The notes beneath the pieces are model-generated. The model saw only the letters and a list, made by a program, of their open reading frames with translations. It was not told the origin of the DNA and made no database searches. A stretch of DNA of 64,000 nt. Origin: Planococcus shenhongbingii (lineage in GTDB: Bacteria; Bacillota; Bacilli; Bacillales_A; Planococcaceae). The stretch covers positions 1,922,001 through 1,986,000 of the forward strand of contig NZ_CP129235.1 in the NCBI RefSeq assembly GCF_030413635.1, given 5' to 3'. Both the position numbers and the translations under genes were made by a program. Below are positions 9,112-18,582 of the stretch, one piece after another (position 1 is the first letter of the stretch; every line of letters starts with the position of its first letter).

Positions 9112-11940
9112 ATGAGAAAAAGAATTGATTTGTCCGGTGAATGGGATTTTAAGATAGACCCTTTAAATATCGGGGAAAAACAGAAATGGACTACAGGCTT
9201 TGAGCCCGAAACGAAAGTGAGCGTTCCTCATATATGGCAAACAGATAAAGCTTATCTGAATTATAAAGGAACGGCTTGGTATCAGAGAAATATTGATGAA
9301 GAATCAATACCATTAGAGAATGATTTGTTCATCTGTTTCCAGGCAGTCGATTTTCAAGCGCATGTGTGGTGGAACGGCGAACTTTTAGGGTTCAACGAAG
9401 GCGGGTTTACTCCTTTTGAGTTTGCGGTGCCAAAAGGGCTGATCAACAAAAACAACCAAATTGTGGTTCGTGTTTACGATCCTGCAGATAACGCGGAGAT
9501 TCCGATTGGAAAACAGGGAAGCTGGTATACACGTGTAAGTGGTATTTGGCAAACTGTTTTTCTGGAAGAAAGACCTGAAGTATTTATTTCAGCCATTTTT
9601 GCGACTCCAGATTTTGACAGGGAGACACTGGAAATAGTCATTGAATTACAAGGGGAATTTGAAGTCGGCCAAGAAAAACTCATGGAATATACAATTCGTT
9701 CACATAGTTTAGGTGAAGACGATTGGGAAAGCGACAAGACATACAGTGGGATTATTTTAGCCAGAAAAGATTCTTCAACTGAGAAATTGACAATAAAGAA
9801 AGAGATTCTTGTAGAAGGCATTGAGCATTGGAGTCCTGCTACTCCGTATCTTTACGAAATAGAACTTAAGTTGAAAGGGAATAAAGAAGACATTTTTTCG
9901 GTTGTCTTCGGCTTCCGGAAAGTAGAACAGAAGGATGGCAAAGTATTTTTGAACAACGAAGAAGTCTTTATCCGAGGGGCCCTAGATCAGGCATTTTATC
10001 CGGAGACCATTTATACTGCACCTTCAACTGAATACATTATTAATGAAATAAAATCCGCGAAAAAGATGGGTTTCAATCTATTAAGAAAACATATTAAAGT
10101 TGAAATGCCAAATTATTTATATTGGGCTGACAGGATGGGCATGTTAATTTGGGCAGAGCCTCCGAACTATGTGAAATGGACACCACTTGCCAGAGAACGG
10201 TTCCTGATAGGTTTGAAAAATATGATTATACGAGACTATAATCACCCTTCCATCATTATATGGTCGGTTTACAATGAAGAGTGGGGACTTGAATGGGGTT
10301 TGGACTTTGATAAGCAGAAACAGGAACATGTAAACAGCTCTTTTGAGAAAGTCAAAGAGTGGGACACTACACGGTTGGTTTGTGACAATAGCGGCTGGTC
10401 CCATGTTAATACGGATATAAACGATTACCACCGATACTTTGTTCTGCCGGATCAACAAAAAGAATGGAAAGAAGATTTGGATAATTTCATAATTTCGAAC
10501 CCGGACGCTAATTTTGTCCCAGGCTACCATTCGAATAATGAACCGAAAATAGTTTCGGAATTCGGTGTATGGGGATTACCTGACGTAAATAAATTAAAAG
10601 AATTCTACCAAGGAACAGAGCCATGGTGGTTTATAAATCAAGGCGAGGAAACCCATCAGGATGATTATAAAAAGCCATTCACTTTGTTCCAGAATTTTGA
10701 GAGATTTGGAATTTCCAAAGCACTCGGTAGCTATGAACAGCTAGCTGTCCTATCGCAAAAAAGAATGGTCCGCGCAGTTAAATCAGTTATTGAAGAAATG
10801 AGAAAACGCCCCGCCATTGCTGGTTATGTTGTGACAGAATTTACAGATATCGAATGGGAAACCAATGGATGGTTGGATTTCATGAGGCAACCTAAAGAAG
10901 GTTTCGAGAAGATGATTGACTTTAACGGTCCAAACGGGATTTTTATAGAGGTTCCGAGGCATAATTTTTGGATTGGGGAGAACGTCTCGGTTGATGTATA
11001 TATCCAAACCGAAAAGCTACTCGTTAAAGAGCTTCTTATTAAATGGTGCGTTGTAAATGAATCAGGTGAACATATATTGTCAGGAGAATGTAAGGCTGGT
11101 TTATCAGGGATGAATACGTTCCTGCAAAAAGCGATAAAATTCTCTGTTCCCAATATAGCGGAAGCTGATTTCTATAGCTTGAAGGTAGAATTATGGGAGC
11201 AAGATAAAAAACTTACTGAAAATGAAGAGGAGCTTACTTTTAGTCCTTTATTAAAAGCTCATCAGGAAATAGTCTATATTGACGTTTTAGATGATGAATT
11301 TAAAAGCGCCGTTGAAATGGCAGGTTTTATTACAACACAGGAAAGAGCAGACAGCAGTGTAGTCCTGACAGATACCTTAAGTGAAAATGATTTACGATAT
11401 GCTAGCCAAGGAGGAAAAGTCATTTTCCTTGCTGATCGCGGAGATATGATTCGTGAAAAAGGAGATTTTACGTTTAGAAAATTAGACACTGGTGAAAGTT
11501 GGTCCAGGGCATCTTCCATGAATTACTTGGACAAGGAATGGTTTGGTGATCTCCCGTTAAAAACAGAGATGGGATGGGAATTCGAAAATCTGCTGCCAGA
11601 TTATGTCGTGCCATTTACGGATTATAAAAAAGTCAATAACAACCGGATAATTCATATGTTCGGTAATCCTGCACTCGCTGAACATGTAGATGTTATTTCC
11701 GGTTATTTTCAAGGTTGGCTTGGACAAAATGGCGGAACTTTCCTGGATCAGTCTTATGGAAGTGGCCGAATTATCACCACAACATGGAAGTTGAACAGCG
11801 AAACTTTTTCTTCTCCAATTGCGCAGCAAATTTTAAATCACATGATTTATAAGCTTTCAAGTGTAAGCGAAGAAAGTGTTGAAGTTCCCAACAGAGACAA
11901 TCAGCATGCCGTCCAAGTTGGAACATTCGATAAAAAATAA
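9112..11940 (+). CDS. Glycoside hydrolase family 2 enzyme (beta-galactosidase-like)
   Basis: Predicted cytoplasmic protein of 942 aa without a signal peptide. Domain order is a sugar-binding jelly roll (about 1-180), an Ig-like domain (about 180-290) and the catalytic barrel (about 290-620). The acid/base motif SVYNEEWG places Asn388-Glu389, and the likely nucleophile is Glu576 in VVTEFTD. The last 220 or so residues form an extra domain resembling the GATase-like fold of some glycosidases. The family includes beta-galactosidases, beta-glucuronidases and beta-mannosidases. Galactokinase and galactonate genes nearby favour a galactoside substrate, but specificity cannot be read from the sequence. 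It sits between transport and sugar-acid genes in the operon. Confidence 0.88.
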   Translation: MRKRIDLSGEWDFKIDPLNIGEKQKWTTGFEPETKVSVPHIWQTDKAYLNYKGTAWYQRNIDEESIPLENDLFICFQAVDFQAHVWWNGELLGFNEGGFTPFEFAVPKGLINKNNQIVVRVYDPADNAEIPIGKQGSWYTRVSGIWQTVFLEERPEVFISAIFATPDFDRETLEIVIELQGEFEVGQEKLMEYTIRSHSLGEDDWESDKTYSGIILARKDSSTEKLTIKKEILVEGIEHWSPATPYLYEIELKLKGNKEDIFSVVFGFRKVEQKDGKVFLNNEEVFIRGALDQAFYPETIYTAPSTEYIINEIKSAKKMGFNLLRKHIKVEMPNYLYWADRMGMLIWAEPPNYVKWTPLARERFLIGLKNMIIRDYNHPSIIIWSVYNEEWGLEWGLDFDKQKQEHVNSSFEKVKEWDTTRLVCDNSGWSHVNTDINDYHRYFVLPDQQKEWKEDLDNFIISNPDANFVPGYHSNNEPKIVSEFGVWGLPDVNKLKEFYQGTEPWWFINQGEETHQDDYKKPFTLFQNFERFGISKALGSYEQLAVLSQKRMVRAVKSVIEEMRKRPAIAGYVVTEFTDIEWETNGWLDFMRQPKEGFEKMIDFNGPNGIFIEVPRHNFWIGENVSVDVYIQTEKLLVKELLIKWCVVNESGEHILSGECKAGLSGMNTFLQKAIKFSVPNIAEADFYSLKVELWEQDKKLTENEEELTFSPLLKAHQEIVYIDVLDDEFKSAVEMAGFITTQERADSSVVLTDTLSENDLRYASQGGKVIFLADRGDMIREKGDFTFRKLDTGESWSRASSMNYLDKEWFGDLPLKTEMGWEFENLLPDYVVPFTDYKKVNNNRIIHMFGNPALAEHVDVISGYFQGWLGQNGGTFLDQSYGSGRIITTTWKLNSETFSSPIAQQILNHMIYKLSSVSEESVEVPNRDNQHAVQVGTFDKK

Positions 11941-12014
11941 AGAGAAAATGTAATAAGAAGTTTATCTGTTTCTAATGGCTAATACTGTAATACAAATAAA
12001 GAAGGTAGGATAAA

Positions 12015-12980
12015 ATGAAAAAAACAGATGTCTTTACTTTTGGTGAAAGCATGGTGCTCTTTCAACCAGATCAAATGCTTCCGCTTGAATACGTACATCA
12101 ATTTCCTAAAAAAGTTTGCGGCGCCGAATCAAATGTCGCAATCGGCCTAACAAGACTTGGCCATTCAGTGGAGTGGTTCAGCAAACTTGGAGATGATCCG
12201 TTTGGTCGCTATATTCATAACTTTATCCGTGGGGAAGGGGTAGACACCTCTTCGTGTCTGTTTACCCACGAAGCACCTACTGGATTGATGTTTAAAGAGT
12301 TATTATCTCCAGAAAATATGAATGTCTATTATTACCGGAAAGGCTCGGCAGCCAGTCTAATAGAGCTGGAAAATTTAAACGAAGATTCAATTGCGCAGGC
12401 GAAAATCCTTCATATCAGCGGTATCACACCTGCCTTAAGTGACAATTGCTATCGAACCGTGATGAAGGCAATTGAAATTGCAAAACGAAATGATACACGG
12501 ATTGTCTTTGACCCGAATCTACGCTTGAAGCTGTGGTCGGCGGAACGGGCGAAACAGGTCTTTAACGAAATTGCTGAACATGCCGATGTCATCCTACCAG
12601 GTCTTGACGAAGGCCAACTGATGACTGGGAAGACCGAAGTAGAAGATGTCGCGAAAGCGTTAATGGGTGCAAATGATAAAACGATTGTCATTAAGCTTGG
12701 CAGTAAGGGTGCTTATTTCTGTACTCAAAATGAACTGGCCTATGTCGAAGGCTTTCCAGTCAGCCGTATCGTCGATCCCGTAGGAGCAGGTGACGGCTTT
12801 GCCGCGGGTATAATTAGCGGAATCCTACGCCAAGAGCCGCTACAGGAAGTAGTGAAACGAGCCAATGCCATCGGCGCAATGGTGGTAGGTGTCAGCGGGG
12901 ACATCGAAGGGTTGCCAACTTCTGTTGCTGTAGAACGCTTCATGGCTCCAGAGGGATTTGCCCAAGATGTTAAGCGCTAA
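12015..12980 (+). CDS. kdgK: PfkB-family sugar kinase (2-keto-3-deoxy sugar kinase)
   Basis: Predicted protein of 321 aa of the ribokinase/PfkB family. Signatures are GAESNVAIGLTRLG near the N-terminus and DPVGAGDGFAAGI near the C-terminus, with Asp260 as catalytic base. The overall pattern (FGESMVLFQPD at the start, FDPNLRLKLW in the middle) is that of 2-keto-3-deoxygluconate kinases. Between a glycosidase and an aldolase/galactonate dehydratase pair, the most coherent role is phosphorylation of 2-keto-3-deoxygalactonate. The family often accepts both KDG and KDGal. The aldolase gene follows within 20 bases. Confidence 0.87.
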   Translation: MKKTDVFTFGESMVLFQPDQMLPLEYVHQFPKKVCGAESNVAIGLTRLGHSVEWFSKLGDDPFGRYIHNFIRGEGVDTSSCLFTHEAPTGLMFKELLSPENMNVYYYRKGSAASLIELENLNEDSIAQAKILHISGITPALSDNCYRTVMKAIEIAKRNDTRIVFDPNLRLKLWSAERAKQVFNEIAEHADVILPGLDEGQLMTGKTEVEDVAKALMGANDKTIVIKLGSKGAYFCTQNELAYVEGFPVSRIVDPVGAGDGFAAGIISGILRQEPLQEVVKRANAIGAMVVGVSGDIEGLPTSVAVERFMAPEGFAQDVKR

Positions 12981-13000
12981 TACAGAGGGGAATGGTGAAC

Positions 13001-13645
13001 ATGAAAAAATGGGAAAATTTAATCAAACTTAAGGACTCCGGATTGATTGCCGTGATTCGCAGACCAAAAGCCTCTCAGATTCATCCTATCGCTGAAGCGC
13101 TGGTCGAAGGCGGCACATGTGCGCTTGAAATTACGCTAGATACCCCGGATGCACTCGATATGATCCGGAATTTAAAAGAAAAATATAAGGACCACGTGCT
13201 AGTTGGAGCAGGAACCGTGCTAGATGCGATTTCCGCCAAAAGTGCGATTGACGCAGGTTCCGATTTCATCTTTAGTCCAAGCTTTGATGTAGAGACCATC
13301 CAACTGACCAACCGCTACGGGAAGATTTCCATTCCAGGTGTTATGACACCTACAGAAATCGTCAACGCCTATTCAGCAGGGGCTGATCTGTTGAAAATTT
13401 TTCCAGGCGGGCCACTGGGTGAGAATTATATAAAAGATTTGCAAGGCCCATTCCGGCATATCGCCATGATGCCGACGGGTGGGGTCACGCTCCAGAACGT
13501 CGGCAATTTTATTAAGAATGGTGCTGTAGCTGTTGGTGTAGGCGGATCTCTATTAGACAGCAAAGCAATTGCAGAAGAACGTTATGAGGTGCTCACCAAA
13601 ACCTCACAACAGTTTATCGAAGAAATCCAAAAAGCTAGAAGATGA
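13001..13645 (+). CDS. KDPG/KHG-type aldolase (2-keto-3-deoxy-6-phospho sugar acid aldolase)
   Basis: Predicted protein of 214 aa, normal for the Eda/DgoA family. The Schiff-base lysine is Lys132 in LLKIFPGG, with Glu43 in ALEITLDTP and the phosphate-binding GGV and GVGGSLLD loops also present. It cleaves a 2-keto-3-deoxy-6-phospho sugar acid to pyruvate and glyceraldehyde 3-phosphate. Next to galactonate dehydratase, KDPGal is the likely substrate. The ATG at 13001 is preferred over one at 12992 because GAGGGG lies ten bases before it and almost touches the earlier ATG. Confidence 0.9.
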   Translation: MKKWENLIKLKDSGLIAVIRRPKASQIHPIAEALVEGGTCALEITLDTPDALDMIRNLKEKYKDHVLVGAGTVLDAISAKSAIDAGSDFIFSPSFDVETIQLTNRYGKISIPGVMTPTEIVNAYSAGADLLKIFPGGPLGENYIKDLQGPFRHIAMMPTGGVTLQNVGNFIKNGAVAVGVGGSLLDSKAIAEERYEVLTKTSQQFIEEIQKARR

Positions 13646-13670
13646 AAAAGCGAATCAAAGGAGGCTTATT

Positions 13671-14819
13671 ATGAGAATAACAAAGATAGAAACGTTTATT
13701 GTACCACCTCGATGGCTATTTTTGAAAATAGAAACCGATGAAGGGATTTCAGGTTGGGGAGAACCGATTGTGGAAGGGCGAGCCAGAACTGTCCAAGCAG
13801 CTGTAGAAGAACTGACCGATTACTTAATTGGACAAGATCCGCGTCACATTGAGGATTTGTGGCAGAAAATGTATCGTTCCGGCTTTTATCGTGGGGGCCC
13901 GATTTTGATGAGCGCCATCGCTGGTATTGACCAAGCGTTATGGGACATCAAAGGGAAAGTGTTTCAGGCTCCTATTGCGGAGTTGATGGGGGGCGCTTGC
14001 CGTGATTCGGTTCGGGTTTACTCCTGGATTGGTGGAGACCGACCGAATGATGTTGGAAAAGCGGCTAAAGAAGCGGCGGCGGCGGGCTTTACAGCTGTCA
14101 AAATGAACGGAACGGAAGAATTGCAGTACATCGATTCCTATGAAAAAATCGATCAGGCGGTCGAACGGATTGCAGCAGTGCGCGAAGCGGTTGGTGGCTC
14201 CATGGGTATCGGTATCGATTTTCACGGACGAGTACATAAAGCAATGGCAAAAATTTTGGTGAAAGAACTCGAGCAGTTTCAGCCTATGTTCATCGAAGAG
14301 CCGGTCTTGCCGGAAAACAATGAAGCGTTGCGCGATATCGCTCGTGTCACCAATATTCCGATTGCCACTGGCGAAAGAATGTTTTCAAGATGGGATTTTA
14401 AACAGATTCTGGCAGAAGGATATGTCGATATCATCCAACCGGATTTGTCTCATGCCGGTGGCATCACGGAATGCAAGAAAATATTTGCAATGGCCGAAGC
14501 TTACGATGTGGCAGTTGCACCGCATTGTCCCCTGGGTCCAATAGCCTTAGCAGCTTGTCTGCAAGTCGATGCCACATCGCATAATGTCTTCATCCAGGAA
14601 CAAAGTCTCGGCATCCACTACAACGAAGGTAGTGACCTACTTGATTATATCAATGATCCCAATGTCTTTGATTATAAAGAAGGTTATGTAGAAATGCTGC
14701 AACAGCCAGGGCTTGGCATATCAATCAATGAAGACTTTGTACGTGCGCAAGCAAAAATTGGTCACAACTGGAAAAATCCTGTATGGCGCCATAAAGACGG
14801 CACAATTGCGGAGTGGTAA
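13671..14819 (+). CDS. dgoD: D-galactonate dehydratase
   Basis: Predicted protein of 382 aa, the same length as the known enzyme. It is an enolase-superfamily (mandelate racemase/muconate lactonising) protein that converts D-galactonate to 2-keto-3-deoxygalactonate. Asp183 and His185 in GIDFHGRVH, the metal-binding [24 protein letters not shown] and the catalytic-histidine segment [15 protein letters not shown] match the D-galactonate dehydratase subgroup closely. The ATG at 13671 follows AAAGGAGG; upstream in-frame codons overlap the aldolase gene and are not needed. Last gene of the operon. Confidence 0.95.
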   Translation: MRITKIETFIVPPRWLFLKIETDEGISGWGEPIVEGRARTVQAAVEELTDYLIGQDPRHIEDLWQKMYRSGFYRGGPILMSAIAGIDQALWDIKGKVFQAPIAELMGGACRDSVRVYSWIGGDRPNDVGKAAKEAAAAGFTAVKMNGTEELQYIDSYEKIDQAVERIAAVREAVGGSMGIGIDFHGRVHKAMAKILVKELEQFQPMFIEEPVLPENNEALRDIARVTNIPIATGERMFSRWDFKQILAEGYVDIIQPDLSHAGGITECKKIFAMAEAYDVAVAPHCPLGPIALAACLQVDATSHNVFIQEQSLGIHYNEGSDLLDYINDPNVFDYKEGYVEMLQQPGLGISINEDFVRAQAKIGHNWKNPVWRHKDGTIAEW

Positions 14820-15047
14820 GTATGTGATTACTTGTTATGAAAACCTTTAGACCGTTCTAAATACAATAGTATTAAATTTAAAGAGAGTAGAAAAAAATTG
14901 TTAAAAAATGAACTCCGGGTACTCTTTTTTCTCTATACGGATTATCCGGCTATTGAGGTTTATTAAGTTTACCTACCAGCAATTTGTTGGAAGATCTGCA
15001 CTGTACACATACTGTAGAAAAGAAAGAGAAAACGCTCCAGTGGCGCA
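14820..15047. other. Intergenic region after dgoD
   Basis: AT-rich gap without a recognisable gene. A weak terminator-like element (AGAGTA paired with TACTCT before a T run, about 14884-14934, long loop) may end the galactonate operon. Nothing else was identified. Confidence 0.4.
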
Positions 15048-15133
15048 GGTGCTGCACCCCGAAAGTTAGAGTTGAAAATCTAACTTTTGGGGTGTTTTTT
15101 CTATGGTGAAATATAGCGAAGAATTCAAACTGA
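15048..15133 (+). mobile_element. IS3-family (IS150-like) end remnant with start of orfA
   Basis: About 86 bases match the orfA-side end of the intact IS at 52711-54179: the inverted-repeat sequence CTGCACCCC followed by AAAGTTAGAGTT, the same internal hairpin, and the first codons of orfA (MVKYSEEFKL versus MMKYSEEFKL). Similarity stops abruptly after AAACTGA. The rest of the element is gone, so this is a decayed or truncated relative of that IS, at the edge of the accessory region. Confidence 0.85.
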
Positions 15134-15355
15134 GTGCTAAAAAACATAATGCTTCTTTGAACATTGGCCAACACAAACTGTCATGTGCATCAGAAATTCC
15201 TGACGCTAATCAGCATTTCTTGATAGAGGGTCTAGTGATGTCATTGCTTCAAATAATAGGAAGCAAATCTCTACATTGCCTTTAGCAGAGCCAATAGGAT
15301 AAGGAAGCCCTATCAGCACCTTCTAGCAACGTATATAAAAAAGATGTAAAGAATT
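15134..15355. other. Non-coding region between IS remnant and MerR-like gene
   Basis: About 220 bases without a supported gene. The short open frame that continues from the IS remnant has no similarity to the transposase after the breakpoint. Confidence 0.4.
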
Positions 15356-16342
15356 CTATCGGTTTTTCAGCTGCTCTCGCTTTTCTTTCAGCACCCGCTG
15401 CGTCCATTCTTTGAGAGATAGCCCCTCCGTCTCGGCAAGCACCTTCAATTCCTCATAGACCACTTCCTCAAAGGTCAACTGAAGGGTCCGGTCACTACGG
15501 GCAAACATCCAGTAGTCACCATCAATTTCAACTTTGCCTGTCTGGATCACTTTCTGCGTCATTTTTAACGCCTCTTCCGTTGCGACCGCATTGACCGCAT
15601 ATTTCCCGTTCCGGATGGATGCGACCAGGTGCCCGTCCCGGATCTCCGCATTAAAGTTCTCCACCCCGCAGACCGCATACAACACATCAGTGATTTGATA
15701 AAAGGCTTTCTTTCCGGTCGAAACCACGAGGTCGGTGAACCCCTGCTGGACGCTTTGCCGTGCCTGATGGATCCCGTACCGCGGCTCCAGGTCATGGGAG
15801 CGGAGCGCCTCGAGATAGGGCAGAAATTCATGCTCATCCAGATAAAAGCCGAACTCCGCTTGCTCGTTCCGTCTCAGGCGGACCGACTGTTCGCCGGCAA
15901 GCAAAAAGGATTGATAGAGCGCCACATCGGACGTAGGGGAGTAGAGGTGGTTCCGCTTACTCCGCGTACCTTTCTGCCGTTTCAGGTACTGCCCAATTTC
16001 CCGCTCCTGCGCCTTCGTGATCGCGTACCGGAGCTTTGTGGACTGGAAGCTGCTCGGCACCGATTGGATGTCCAGGCTCAGGGCGGCAATCGCTTCCTTT
16101 ACTTTTGGCGGATAGACGCCGAGGCGCTGGGCCACTTCGGTGATGGACCGGCCCGCTGCGTTCAGCTGCTCTTTCTCTCGCTTGAGCCGGTCGACACCCT
16201 CCCGTTCGAAGCGGCTGACGCCAGACAGCTGATGGGGATCCGCCATCTTCTGGATTAACCCTTTTTTTTCGTAGCTGTAGACCGTCGGAAGGCTGCAACC
16301 CAACAAATTAGCCACTTCCGCGGCAGTGTACGCATGCTGCAT
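15356..16342 (-). CDS. MerR-like helix-turn-helix protein of unknown function
   Basis: Predicted protein of 328 aa. Residues about 5-60 look like a MerR-type DNA-binding domain (YTAAEVANLLGCSLPTVYSY, then SRFEREGVDRLKREK), and residues 65-90 resemble a second helix-turn-helix (RSITEVAQRLGVYPPKVKEA). The middle is unrecognised. The end (EGLSLKEWTQRVLKEKRE) resembles a short ribbon-helix-helix-like or amphipathic tail. Base composition is clearly GC-richer than flanking DNA. Its start overlaps the stop of the upstream 136-aa gene, forming a two-gene operon. The setting beside a recombinase suggests a plasmid- or island-borne replication, partition or regulatory protein; this is inference. Confidence 0.7.
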   Translation of the reverse strand: MQHAYTAAEVANLLGCSLPTVYSYEKKGLIQKMADPHQLSGVSRFEREGVDRLKREKEQLNAAGRSITEVAQRLGVYPPKVKEAIAALSLDIQSVPSSFQSTKLRYAITKAQEREIGQYLKRQKGTRSKRNHLYSPTSDVALYQSFLLAGEQSVRLRRNEQAEFGFYLDEHEFLPYLEALRSHDLEPRYGIHQARQSVQQGFTDLVVSTGKKAFYQITDVLYAVCGVENFNAEIRDGHLVASIRNGKYAVNAVATEEALKMTQKVIQTGKVEIDGDYWMFARSDRTLQLTFEEVVYEELKVLAETEGLSLKEWTQRVLKEKREQLKNR

Positions 16343-16752
16343 CAGCCGTTCACCCCGTATTTCCGGATGATCAGCGCCTGCAGGAACGTATGGAACAGGT
16401 CATGGTCCAGCGAGCCGACCAGGCTTGAGAGCGAGGTTTCGTAGTCTTGGCCGAATAGGTCCGCTGCGGCCCGGGCGATCTTCGCATAGCCGCCGCTGAA
16501 GTCGTTCTCGTCGAACATGTCGAATGAACGGAAGCCGTCGCTGCTGAAATACGGGCCCATCTTGGCATCCAGTTCATCGTCGCTCGTCAGGATGAATAAC
16601 ACCGCCTGGTATTCAGGGCTGGTTTGCTGAGACTGGTTCAAGAGATTCAGCCGTTGGAAGAACAACGCGCGGTGCGAGACCGATAGAAATTGCGGGGACA
16701 ACACCCGGTTCTCCGGCTGGTTGCCATTGGGATTTGTATTGAAATTTGCCAC
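16342..16752 (-). CDS. Conserved-looking hypothetical protein, 136 aa
   Basis: Predicted acidic soluble protein of 136 aa with a polar, Asn-rich start and a largely helical body (FLSVSHRALFFQRLNLL; YQAVLFILTSDDELDAKMG). Its layout is loosely reminiscent of DUF6075-type proteins of Gram-positive mobile elements, but I cannot confirm this. It is the first gene of an operon with the MerR-like gene, overlapping by one base. GC-rich composition and codon use match that gene and the recombinase and differ from the surroundings, which points to common foreign origin. Confidence 0.65.
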   Translation of the reverse strand: MANFNTNPNGNQPENRVLSPQFLSVSHRALFFQRLNLLNQSQQTSPEYQAVLFILTSDDELDAKMGPYFSSDGFRSFDMFDENDFSGGYAKIARAAADLFGQDYETSLSSLVGSLDHDLFHTFLQALIIRKYGVNG

Positions 16753-17282
16753 TAAATTTTCCTCTTTTCGGGTTGCTAAATTTGAGTTTCTTCTATTATA
16801 TAGAGTATTGCTGAGTGCAAAGATGAAAATACGATTTGCGTATGCAGATATGCCGGTATATGACAGCGAGAAAGACCGACTCTTCTTTGAATCCCTTGAT
16901 GAAAATTTAGTCCGTTAAACCGGCCACATCTTGATTCCGGCTAGTAGTTCGGAAGCCGGTTGAGTAATGTGTTTCTTCTATAAATGAAGGAGAACGAAAA
17001 ACGAGCGTTTCCTTTTCTGCCATCCAAAGAAAAGGAAAGCCAAAAAACAAAGAGGCATTATTTTGATAAAACCCCTTCTATTTTCTTTTATGATACCATA
17101 AATAGTTTGAAATTATTTTTTATACAATATAATTTTTATTTATAATTTATATTTTTACTAAACCTAAACAAAGGGACCATTTGTTTCAATTAACCACTAA
17201 ATGAGCTAAAATAAGAGGATAATGATAATTGATACATAGAAAATTATAGATAGAAAATGAAAAGGAAGAAAGGGGGAGGAAA
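16753..17282. other. Divergent intergenic region of the GC-rich segment
   Basis: About 530 bases between the two-gene minus-strand operon and the recombinase gene. It contains an 11-bp inverted repeat (17008-17018 and 17028-17038, TTTCCTTTTCT and its complement), a GCCGGTT/AACCGGC pair near 16918-16963, and a very AT-rich stretch at about 17060-17215 that contrasts with the GC-rich genes on both sides. An AT-rich tract like this could be a promoter region or a DNA-unwinding element. No gene is supported. Confidence 0.45.
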
Positions 17283-18410
17283 ATGAGCCAGTTGATGAAA
17301 TCAACAACATTCGACATTTTCGCTGGAAGGGGCTTTTCGTTGGAGGAGCTGCAGGAAAAAATCGACGCATCGGAAAAAGTGAAACAAAACCCGTTCGCCG
17401 ATTTTGACGATGTGGAAATCCTCCTTTGGTATATCCACGAACAGAAGCACGCCGACGCGAAAAATGACCGATCGGCCCGGACACGAAAAGAATACGAAAA
17501 CGAGCTACGGCTGTTCATCGGGCACCTATTGGATCATGGAACGGAGATCGGTGTGGATATCGAGACAATCGAAGAAGGGTCGCTGTTCAAATCGCTGGCG
17601 CCCCGGCATTTGCGGCGTTACCAGGAATGGCTTATCAACGAAAGCCCTCATGTGCAAAAAGGGAAAGCCTATAGCCCGGCAACGGTTGCCCGCAAGACCA
17701 CCATTTTAAAATCGTTCTTCCGGTATTTATACAAGGTCGGCTACATCCAGGCAGACATCGCGGACGGGCTGCGCATCGCGTCGGTACGAAAGGACGACCG
17801 GCCGGATCGGGACTTGGGGCCGCAGGACGTCGTGGCAATCCTGCGTGGGTTCCAGAACATCGACCACCCGGTCATGTTCAGCATTATTTTGGTTCTCACG
17901 GCAACGGGCATTCGGAATGAAGAGTTTTGCAGATTGAAAGTCGGTGATGTGAAGGGCGACCGAATCCATGGCGGCCATTACCTGGAGGTGACGGGCAAGG
18001 GCAACAAGAAGCGCCAGATCCCCTTAAAACCCAAAGTGGTTGACAGCATCCGGCACTTTCGGCAGGCGCGGGGATTGCCAGCACTTTCCGAAGCCGATCC
18101 CACAGCGCCGCTCTTTACGACGAGCCGGGGAACGGCGTTCTCGCCGTCCTATGTGATCAGCTACATGGCGAAGGAACTGAAGAAGGTCGAAAATGAGTTG
18201 GAAGGCATTGATGTCAAACTGACGCCACACGTGTTTCGACATGCGTTTGCAATAACGTCCCGCTTGAACAGAGTTGATTTGTTCGTTATTATGCGCTCGC
18301 TTGGCCACGAGAAAATGGAAACTACGATGATTTATTTGGAGAAGATCTTTGCGCGGCAAGAGAATGCGGTCAACCAGTGGTCGAAGTCAGCTTTAGATGA
18401 ATTCCTCTGA
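17283..18410 (+). CDS. Tyrosine recombinase (XerC/XerD-like integrase)
   Basis: Predicted protein of 375 aa. A SAM-like N-terminal core-binding domain (about 45-170) is followed by the catalytic domain. All key residues are visible: Arg211 in TATGIRNEEF, the lysine in the GKGNKKRQIPL hairpin, His316 and Arg319 in HVFRHAFA, His342 in SLGHEK, and the nucleophile Tyr351 in TTMIYLEK. The ribosome-binding site is AAGGGGGAGG. Composition is GC-richer than its surroundings. Inverted repeats of recombinase-site type lie about 500 bases downstream and again beyond the Tc genes. It is likely a site-specific recombinase of a mobile element or plasmid rather than the chromosomal XerC/D. Confidence 0.9.
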   Translation: MSQLMKSTTFDIFAGRGFSLEELQEKIDASEKVKQNPFADFDDVEILLWYIHEQKHADAKNDRSARTRKEYENELRLFIGHLLDHGTEIGVDIETIEEGSLFKSLAPRHLRRYQEWLINESPHVQKGKAYSPATVARKTTILKSFFRYLYKVGYIQADIADGLRIASVRKDDRPDRDLGPQDVVAILRGFQNIDHPVMFSIILVLTATGIRNEEFCRLKVGDVKGDRIHGGHYLEVTGKGNKKRQIPLKPKVVDSIRHFRQARGLPALSEADPTAPLFTTSRGTAFSPSYVISYMAKELKKVENELEGIDVKLTPHVFRHAFAITSRLNRVDLFVIMRSLGHEKMETTMIYLEKIFARQENAVNQWSKSALDEFL

Positions 18411-18582
18411 TAGTTAAACTCAGATACTAAAATTTTAAGAGCGAATTGAAAAAAGATTTTGATATGAATTTATTGAATCAATGGCATAATTTAAATCTAA
18501 CAGGGGTATATGAATTAATAAGTAATACGCCGTATTGATAGAACCGGCTCTCTTATTATCTATAGGAGGAGCTGGAAAAATC

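Noticed and set aside
13569..13670. Longer reading of the galactonate dehydratase from 13569
   Set aside because: It would overlap the aldolase gene by 77 bases; the ATG at 13671 has an ideal ribosome-binding site and gives the family length of 382 aa.
15629..16258. 209-residue plus-strand open frame opposite the MerR-like gene
   Set aside because: A frame shadow typical of GC-rich coding DNA; the minus-strand frame is longer, starts properly and has HTH motifs.
16721..16918. 65-residue open frame starting inside the 136-aa gene region
   Set aside because: It overlaps the start of the minus-strand gene and lacks a ribosome-binding site; the last 31 residues could be a scrap of a gene but nothing identifies it.
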